Assembly (NCBI GenBank): GCA_022575985.1
Contig: JAKSXM010000272.1
Location: 27,049,501 to 27,113,500, forward strand
Origin: Anagrus nilaparvatae
Lineage: Eukaryota > Arthropoda > Insecta > Hymenoptera > Mymaridae
Direction of reading: 5' to 3'
Length of the DNA: 64,000 bases
In this document: positions 56,401 to 64,000 of the stretch, in pieces
How positions within the stretch are numbered: position 1 is the stretch's first letter
Layout: every line of letters begins with the position of its first letter
Made by a program: the position numbers and the translations under genes
Notes under the pieces: generated by a model
Databases searched by the model: none
The model's input: the letters and a program-made list of their open reading frames with translations, nothing else
Told to the model about the DNA's origin: nothing

Positions 56401-59400
56401 ATCTGACATTATTATATGATATTCAAAATATATGCATGAAATTTTTTTTCAAATTCATTTATCAAAATGATGATTTACAACAAAAAAAATGATTTTTTAA
56501 TGGTATAATTTTATATCTGATTTTTTTTTTAATTCATGTTTGGACTGATAATTTTTTAGCTAACAATATTTTTTTTTTGTGATTTTTTGGGGCCGAAATT
56601 CTTTTGAAAATGATGGTTATCTTATTTACATGTATGTTCTTTTTTGTCTCGGAGCGGTTATTGAGGTATTTTTGTTGGTTATTTACTAAAAGTATTAATT
56701 AATCAAAATTATTTATACTCGATGATTAGTTAGAAGATTCAAAATTTAAATTATTGACAAGTATTTTAAGCAGTGTTTCGACGGTGTTACTAGGGAACAA
56801 ACTTTATTCTTATAGGAATCAAAAAAAGTGATTTCAAAATTTAAAAATAGAGAATATTTTTTTTAGTTTTTTTCTCGGTATTTTGGCTATTTTTTAGGTT
56901 TCATTGAAAATTACCAAAAAAACCCTATTTTATAACATTGAACCCTGTTTTTATAGGCCGCTTTTATTTTTTGAGTAAAAATTGCAATAAAAAATAATTT
57001 TTATTTTTTTGCGCCCAATAGGCTTGTTTTTGCCCAAATTAATATAGATTCTATAATTTTGGCTAAAAATATTTTACGTTTATTAAAAAAAGATATAATG
57101 GAATATAACGGAAAAATAATATTTTATTGGCTTAGAGAAATTCCTAACATGAAGTTATTAAAATTGTATTAAATTTCAATTTTTATATTAGCTTAAGAGC
57201 TTGCGCGCTTTTTATGGTCTTCGAATTTTTTAAATTAACTTTTTTAGCTAATCAAAATTTAAATATTAAATTTTCTTAATTGTTATATAACAAAATTTTA
57301 TATCACCATAATTTAAAGTCAAATGTATTATTTACTAAAACCCATCTCATTTAAAATTTAGTTAAATACTAGTTAATTGAGTATTGTTCTAATTAAGCTA
57401 TAATATAATGTAATGTATAAAATTTTCGATCGATACTCTCGTTATACTTAAATGATCCCATTTACGTTAAATACATTTTGCATTCAAACATAAATGACAA
57501 TATTTATCTATTTTATTATTTTTCAGAGATTTTGGTTCAAATTCAAATATTAAAAAAATTCAGCCTTTGTCACCAGCGTATAATCGTGATATTAAATACA
57601 ATACAGAAAAAAAATTAAATAATGGTACAACAGCAACAACGTCTTATATGATCAATGGAATATCTTCACCAGCGATAACGAGGATGAAAAGTCCAGTACC
57701 AATAAATGGTACGGCGGTTAATTATTCGATGGATAAATTGTGGGAAAATAAACGGAAAAATGATGAGTACAGGTGTAAACAGACACATGAAGAATTGTTA
57801 AGGGATAAGGAATTGGAGAGACAGGAGAAAATTAGGTTAGAAGAAATTTTAGCTATGTGTGCTGAATATGAAAGACAAAGTCATACTGATAAAACTAAAT
57901 TTAATAAGTGAGTTGATTTTTTATTTTAATTATAATGTACTGACTTCTTTGTACACTCTTATAAAATTATTTTGGGTATTTGAGCAAATTGGAAATTTAA
58001 TTTAAATGATTCTAATATGAAAGAAATTTATTTTTCAAGGGTCAAAATAGACTAGATGAGGTAAAAATAAATTTTATAAATTTGGATTTTCATAATTCAA
58101 AAAAATCTGTTGTGTAAAATTGATATTTAAAAGGCAAAAAAAACTTTCTTCTTGCCACTAGCAAAGAAAAGTCATATTCGATCCTTGACCATAAAAAATA
58201 ATGCCCCAGATCTCAATTTACCATAATTTATGTGTGATTTGGTCCATTCTTTAATTTCTTGACCATGGATCGTAATATGCTATTCTGATAAAGTAAACTA
58301 GCAAGATTCTAGAGAGTAAATTGAGTTTTTGAAGAGATTCCGGTAGTAAAAATCGAAATTTTCTGGTTTTATTAACCACTTGAAAATTGGAATTTTTTTT
58401 CAGTGCAAAAAAATTTTAAAACTTTGAAAAGAACATTTTATTCTCAAAAGGTCCAGTTTTACCCCAAAACTCAAAATTCAACCCAAACATCAATTTTAGC
58501 CGATTAAGATAATTTTAATTTTTGAGTACACAACTATAATAATTTTCTATAAATTGCTGAAAAATTTGTTATAATTAACTTTGTTTAAAAAATCTATAAA
58601 TAAAATTAAAATTAAAATGATCTGCACAAAGAGAAAACATCCGAACTGCAAATATTAAATATTTACATAAATAATTTTTAATATCATAAAATGAACATCT
58701 GTTATATTAAATAATGTAAACTAATAAATTTAAATCGTAAATACATAATTTATGCTATTAAAAGAGACTTTAAAGTTTTAGCAGTTCATTCATTTTCAAT
58801 TTTTCATTAACATTTTTTCAAGCTTTCATCGGAAAGAACTTTCATTTTGAATTATTGATTTTTTTTCAAACTTTATTTATTATTATTTATTTTTAGAAAA
58901 ATAAAATTATGTAATTAAATTTCAAACTTTTTAATTGAATTTTCTTTTTTAAACAATGACTTTTTATTTAATTAAAAAAATATTTATTTATACTTTACTT
59001 ACGTACAGAAACTCTGTTGTTAATAAAATCTATAAATCAAAAAAGTTTTTTTTTGGAATTTCTGATCGTTAAAATATTATGTATATTAGCCAGGATACCT
59101 ACTATTTAAAATATAATTGTTTTATTTAAAAATTCAATTTGTCAAAAAATGGTCGTGATTTTTCTGAAATTGAGGTAATGGTGAATTATTTCGATAAACG
59201 AATAATTTATTGGCTTAAAATTCTATTTGGGGCTGCCAATTAATTATTTAAAGAATATCCATTTATCCAAAAAATCAACCTTTATAACCAACTGAAAACT
59301 CCACAAGGATTGCGAAATCCAAAATGAGTTTAATAGAGCTTGAGTGTAATTCTAAATTAATAAGCTAAAAATGTTGTTAAGAGTATTTTAAGTTTGATAA

Positions 59401-62246
59401 AGCAATTCCGCATTTTTCAAGCGATTTTTTTATCTAAAAAAATAGACAAATCCATCGAAACTGCAACGCAAATCTATTGCAATTCCTTCCCAACTCCATA
59501 ACGAGCTTTTAGTTGCCTGGCACTTAAGAATTAAATTGATCTTTTCGAAAAACATCTGTAAAATTAATAAAGTTGTTCGAAATTTCACTCTAAAAGTTTT
59601 TAATTTTATAAAACAATTAGAATAAAGAGCGTACTTGTCAAGTTATCTAATTATAAAAATTTTCCTTAAAAAATATTAAATTTTAATTGCAAATCAATAA
59701 AAAATATAATAAACAAAAAAACTAAAAACTTTTTAACAAACTTTTAATTCAATAAAACAAACAAGCACTTCTGAAAAAAAAAATAGTTTTCTTAAAGAAA
59801 TAATTTTTAATGATTAAGTACCTGAATGACTTTTTTTTACAAATGATTGATTAAAATTCATTTTAATCATTCTCGACATGTTCATTAAAAAATTTTACAG
59901 ATCAGTAAAAAATGACCTATTTTAAAAACTCATGTCAAAAAATTAAACCCATCTAATATAAAAATTATTGAATACAAAAAAATCTGCTAATAAAATTTTT
60001 TATACCACAAGTTCAATCAATCAAAAAAACCATTCAATGAATCCGAAGTAATTTCATTGAACTTTTTTATAAAAATAAAACTTAGTTTTTCTCTTAAACT
60101 TTTACATTATACACACACACACATGAATAGAAAAAAATGAACAGTTAAAACATCATTAAACAAAAAATATATAAAAAAACTATTTTTAATTTTAGAAAAA
60201 GACAGAGAAACACTAAAACGTATACAAGCTACATGAACTTTTTCTAAAACTAAAAATAGTGTCATACAAAAAACTTACATAAATGAAAATAGTCAAGAGT
60301 GAATTGTGTTTATAAAATAGTAATAAAAAATATTTATTTTTTTTCAGTCACAAATCAAATAATTCATCAAAGGACAATACAAAAAAGCAGATTAATTCAG
60401 AATCAGATACTAAAATTCAATCACCAATTTTAAAGAAAAATAATTCAATAGATAAAATGCAACAAGTTGTTAGTACTAAATCACCAGAATCAAAAAATAA
60501 CAATAATTTAAAGAAAAATGGTTACCATAATCCTAAAAATTCTGAAGATGAAGATAACGAAGAATTCAAAAAATGTATTATAAGAACACCAAAGTCACAA
60601 GATAATAATCAAAAAAATGGTTATCTAAGTGTTTACGAAAATGTTATTTTACCTCATAGTATTTCAAATAGTATTAATAATAATAATAATAGTAATATAA
60701 ATAATATAAATGTTAATAATAGTTATAATAATTTAACAAATATCAAAACACCACCACCAAAACCTAAAAGAATGACAAGAATAAACAACACTGAATTGTT
60801 AAACAAAGAATTAGAAAATAAATTAGATGTATCGAATGATGATTTATTAGAGGCTATTGAACAATTATCAATGTTATCATCAACGTCATCATCATCTAAA
60901 AAGTCACCAGTTAATAGTTTTAATGATTTTAGTAAAAATGATGATAATAATGATTATGAAAATGTAAGCAAAATTGAAATTCAGGATGATGATGATGATG
61001 ATAAGAAAAATTATATTGAATTTTTACTTAATGAAAAGCAACATATTCTTAGTAACATGGATAGTTTTAAAAGAAGTGTTGTTGATATTGAAACACAGGA
61101 AGAGGAAATGCATAGAGAGGTATGATAAAGATGATAAATATCTAATTACATGTCTAAATATTAATTTTGTTTTAAATTTCAGTTGGAGTTAGAAAAAGCA
61201 TTGTTATCAGCAGAATATGAATCAGAGTCATTAAAATTATCACAAGATGATAGTGAGAAAATTCGTATTCAACAAAAAATTCATGATTTAGAGAATGAAA
61301 TGATTAAAAGTACAACGTCACAAGCACAATTACAATTAGAAGCTAAACAACGTGTTAATAAAGAACAATTGATTTATAATAAATTAGAATTAGAATTAAA
61401 AGAATTAAACAATGATAATAATAATCAATTAAAAGATGAATTAATTGATAAATTAACTCGACAGTTAGATATATTAGAAAGTGAAAGAAAAGCATTCGAA
61501 GATTTAGAATTTCATCATTTAGAGGAAGAATCAAGTAAATTAGCAACTAGAGAAGAATTACAAAGATATTTAACTGACATAACGAATAAAATTGATAATA
61601 GAAAAATACAATTAAATCAATTTGAAACGCAAAGAAATGATATTAAAACTGCTGTTGCTAAAGAATCTAAATTACTCGAACGACAAAAACTTGAAAATTT
61701 ACGAAGGATAGAAGAGGTAAGTGTCTTTTTATCTAATTTTTTTAATTTTCAATTAAAATATTAAAAATAATTTTTTAAAGGCGAGGAACCGATTACGAGA
61801 CATAGACGAAGAATTGGAAAATCTTACAGCAACGAAAAATTTATGCGAAAATAACGATGATAAACAAAGGTCACCTAGCAGAGAAGATTTTGATAGAATA
61901 TCAAGAGTCACGACAGATTCGCCAATCGTTAATAATGGCGATAGTTTGGGTAAAAAAACTATTGAATCTTTTAAAGAAATTGAAAGAAATAGACAATTAC
62001 ATTTAGCTAAGCAAGGTATAGATAATTATTTTTAAATTTTAATATTTAGGGAAAATTAATGAATTTTTTTAATAATTTAGGGAGTCAAGTTATTTCAGAC
62101 GAAAGACGAAGAGTCGAAGAATTAAAAAGAAGGGTGCAAGATGAAGTACGTTCACAATGGGAAGAAAGGAAAATGAACTGTACGTCATTTAATAGTATCG
62201 AATCTGGTGAAGAATCCTCTAGCTATTCTACTGGTCCAACTGAAAG
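53231..62246 (+). CDS. PHLDB: PHLDB/LL5-family protein, partial gene (7 exons)
   Basis: Exons 53,231-53,404, 54,987-55,806, 57,527-57,907, 60,348-61,119, 61,183-61,716, 61,781-62,015 and 62,081-62,246 join in frame, about 1,027 residues. An FHA domain (GRIIVGSSREADVRILESGV, HCLIENIDG, LTQGCTISLGRSSNLRFNHP) is followed by Q-, G- and N-rich linkers. Then comes the family-typical LERQEKIRLEEILAMCAEYE, and long coiled coils ending RRRVEELKRRVQDEVRSQWE. LL5/PHLDB proteins bind PIP3 through a C-terminal PH domain and organise cortical microtubule capture, basement-membrane adhesion and synapses. That PH domain and the N-terminal start are not seen here. The first exon begins one base into a codon, so an upstream exon is required; the last ends with two bases left over, so more exons follow. 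Confidence 0.88.
53405..54169 (+). other. PHLDB: 5' part of PHLDB intron a
   Basis: AT-rich, with a (TA)n run near 53,720-53,740 and a GC-richer patch at 54,020-54,130. A 79-codon - strand frame (53,854-54,093) shows no domain. Confidence 0.5.
54170..54720. repeat. Dispersed GC-richer repeat in PHLDB intron a
   Basis: CCAGAAAGCACGTATTTTCC, GGCCGCATCGCGATTC, CACTGACGAAGAAAAATTAT, GATCGCAGTTTGTCATCCTC and ACGGCCTAGGATAAAAATAT occur in the same order as at 51.3-51.8 kb and 25.1-25.3 kb. Confidence 0.7.
54987..55806 (+). CDS. PHLDB: PHLDB exon b: end of FHA, Q/G/N-rich linker
   Basis: Acceptor TAATTTCAG, donor ACAAG/GTAAAT; 820 bases. FHA ends near FNHPSDNKK. A (CAA)n run codes nine Q (about 55,080-55,105) and a GGT run codes six G (about 55,264-55,281). 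The rest is low-complexity S/N/Q, likely unstructured. Confidence 0.85.
55807..57526 (+). other. PHLDB: PHLDB intron b
   Basis: 1.7 kb, AT-rich. It includes a fragment of the 25,635-26,543 palindrome family near 56,900-56,950 (GAAAATTACCAAAAAA, CCCTATTTTATAACATTG). No gene. Confidence 0.6.
57527..57907 (+). CDS. PHLDB: PHLDB exon c: conserved short coiled coil
   Basis: Acceptor ATTTTTCAG, donor TAA/GTGAGT. The C-terminal half (HEELLRDKELERQEKIRLEE, ILAMCAEYERQ) is the most family-diagnostic stretch in the visible protein. Confidence 0.88.
57908..60347 (+). other. PHLDB: PHLDB intron c
   Basis: 2.4 kb, AT-rich, with a decayed copy of the dispersed repeat at about 58,140-58,280 (GATCTCAATTTACC, GTGTGATTTGGTCC). 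No gene or RNA signal seen. Confidence 0.6.
60348..61119 (+). CDS. PHLDB: PHLDB exon d: linker and start of coiled coil
   Basis: Acceptor TTTTTCAG, donor GAGAG/GTATGA. Long N/K/S-rich linker with PPPKPKRMTR (a possible SH3-type proline motif), then NEKQHILSNMDSFKRSVVDI entering the coiled coil. Confidence 0.82.
61183..61716 (+). CDS. PHLDB: PHLDB exon e: long coiled coil
   Basis: Acceptor AAATTTCAG, donor GAAGAG/GTAAGT; 178 whole codons of heptad-rich sequence (LELEKALLSAEYESESLKLS, LDILESERKAFEDLEF). The intron before it is only 63 bp. Confidence 0.86.
61781..62015 (+). CDS. PHLDB: PHLDB exon f: coiled-coil end and Ser-rich linker
   Basis: Acceptor TTTTTTAAAG, donor GCAAG/GTATAG. Encodes ARNRLRDIDEELENLTATKN, then RSPSREDFDRISRVT. 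Confidence 0.84.
62081..62246 (+). CDS. PHLDB: PHLDB exon g: last visible exon
   Basis: Acceptor AATAATTTAG, donor GAAAG/GTACAA. Encodes GSQVISDERRRVEELKRRVQ, then NSIESGEESSSYSTGPTER. A further exon must follow beyond the donor. Confidence 0.82.
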
Positions 62247-64000
62247 GTACAAATTTTTTCTCAGCATTATTAATTAGCGAAAAAAAATACTTTATTTTTA
62301 ATTTTTTTTTTTTAAGGTCATAATTATAAGAAATTAAATTTTTTTACTTTAAAAATAAGAACATAAAAAACCATTACACGTGCAAAAATTACGAAATTTA
62401 AAAATCATTAATACTACTTTTATAACATATTTTTTAGTATCATCATTAATTTCCTTATATTTATATATGGGACGTTGCAACCTCGGTTGTAACTGAAATT
62501 CACAAAAAGGCAAAATTAAAAAGTTGGTTTTGATAGAGGCTTGAAAGTGCGTTTTTTTCGGTTCTCTTTTGATGAAGAAAAATTGTATACAACTCTTGGC
62601 TTTGGAACATTCTTTATTTTTCTTGGTTTCGTGGGTTGTAGTGTACTATTTAAATTCAAATTTTTAGAAACATTTATTTTCTTTGTTTTTTAAAGATGCT
62701 GTAAAATTTATGTTTTTGAATATATACTTTTTAAAGTATGGCCCAAATCGCACGCAAAATACTTTGCGAGAAAACTCGCAGAAAGGATGCATGGTAAGCT
62801 GCGATTAGGGGCATTATTTTTTTAATAGCCAAGGGTCGTACAAAATTTTTTTTCGTCAGAGGCGAGATAAAACATCTCATTTACGTCTAATATTAGGTCT
62901 AATATACTTAAATTTTCTTGTTATTTGTATGAATGCCTTAGAATTCCCAAAATAGCAATTTATCAATCTCGGCTTTGTCGCTAAAAAAATAAGATATCAA
63001 GCATCAGGGGCGCAAAATTTTTGATTTTACCGGGATTACTAACAGTATAACTGATGAATCCGGGCGCAAATAATATGTAATCACGCTAATATCTAAAGTT
63101 TTTTTCTATATGGTGTTTAGCGTACGAGTACAGAGAATTCCTCGGTAAATTTTAAGCACTGGGCAAAAATTTTATTTTTAAATATTAAAGGTACAAGCTT
63201 GGGTCAAACTAACAGTGGAAGAAAAAATACATATTTGAATAGGGTAAAAAGAATCACTTTACGCCCTTGTTAAGAAAATAACTACTTTTTGTTTCCCCTG
63301 CAGTAAGAGCAACCACATAATATTTTTTTGATTAGATAGCATGAAAGGCGGAAGAATTTGAAGGTTGAAAAATTCAAAAATAATGAAATTCACTTTTTAT
63401 AGGTTTTTGAATATTTAAAAACCAAAATATACTTATTATTATATAAAAATCAAAAAACTAATGGTACTTTAGTTTAATGCTCACATAACTTACAACAATC
63501 CATATATTCTTAATAAAGAAGATATAAAGTAATTAATGATTTTTTTTATCACAATATTTTTTGCCAACATTTACTAAATTTATCTATAACGACCTTTTAA
63601 ATACACCTTGAAAATTTATTTTATAAGCAAAAAAAATTCCATAATAAAAAAAAATTATATTACTCAATTACATAAAAATTTCTTTAACCTTTGAGAAAAC
63701 AGCAAAAAAAAAACAATTACAAGTAATTTAATTTTATTAAAAGTTACATTTATACCAATTAAAAGCCATGCACATATAAAAAAACCAATTATTAAAATAT
63801 CTTAATAAAAATTTCTGTCTCTCTTATTTTGATGATTACTCAAAAAGTAAAAGTGCATATAAATACAAGACTTTTTCTCTGGCTTACACACACGCTTATA
63901 AAATATGTAAATTATTTATTGTAATAATAGTTGCATGTATATTTTTATTTCACTGTTCATTTAACTTCCCATTTTATTGCCAGTTATAAAAGTGTCATGC
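62247..64000 (+). other. PHLDB: PHLDB intron after last visible exon
   Basis: AT-rich, with another dispersed-repeat copy at about 62,720-62,870 (GCCCAAATCGCACGCAAAAT, GCATGGTAAGCTGCGATTAG). No further exon was recognised before the window ends. Confidence 0.55.

Noticed and set aside
59010..59035. ACTCTGTTGTTAATAAAATC in a PHLDB intron as another F-box upstream block
   Set aside because: Only the first ~14 bases match; the ATATTTTTGTTACCAT half is absent, so chance is likely in this AT-rich DNA.
1..64000. tRNA or rRNA genes
   Set aside because: No cloverleaf with A and B boxes or rRNA-like conserved stretch was recognised by eye; a covariance scan would be needed to exclude a tRNA.

Overview
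The window is strongly AT-rich eukaryotic nuclear DNA (I judge it below about 25 % G+C; not counted). It has spliced genes with GT-AG introns, T-rich introns and many inverted-repeat DNA transposons. An insect is the best fit: there is a pleckstrin-homology-like family B (PHLDB/LL5) gene and a local array of divergent F-box/leucine-rich-repeat (LRR) genes. The base composition and the F-box/LRR expansion would suit an aphid-parasitoid braconid wasp (Aphidius/Lysiphlebus type), but the species is inference.

Region 1-32.6 kb is a tandem segmental duplication. Unit 1 runs from the window start to about 16,340; unit 2 runs from 17,031 to about 32,645. Each unit carries a + strand F-box/LRR gene copy, a - strand methyl-CpG-binding-domain (MBD) plus coiled-coil gene, and a - strand F-box/LRR gene. 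The units differ by large events. Unit 1 has an intact extra F-box gene (6,579-8,159) that unit 2 lacks. It also has a 3.16 kb foldback transposon (2,739-5,898) and two small MITEs in a 5' intron. Unit 2 has a 6.39 kb foldback element (23,371-29,762). Its MBD gene has lost its last coiled-coil exons, and a 466-bp internal tandem duplication gives it a second MBD with every splice phase preserved. Each unit supplies the empty site for the other's insertions, so target-site duplications can be read directly.

Region 33.9-47 kb holds three more - strand F-box/LRR genes of one subfamily (33,988-35,625; 38,405-39,802; 44,676-46,343). Their flanks are duplicated too and are interrupted by hairpin elements. 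The F-box genes share one plan: a short untranslated first exon, a short intron ending just before the ATG, and one coding exon with an N-terminal F-box, LRRs and often an acidic tail. A conserved block lies upstream. Several copies carry disabling lesions, some shared between copies and so older than the duplication.

Region 47-53.2 kb is intergenic, mostly AT-rich, with copies of a dispersed GC-richer repeat. From 53,231 to 62,246 seven in-phase exons of the PHLDB/LL5 gene lie on the + strand. They encode an FHA domain, low-complexity linkers and long coiled coils. The start exon(s) and the C-terminal PH-domain exons are not seen.

F-box proteins are substrate receptors of SCF ubiquitin ligases, so the array is plausibly a fast-evolving set of adaptors. 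Nothing in the sequence names their substrates.
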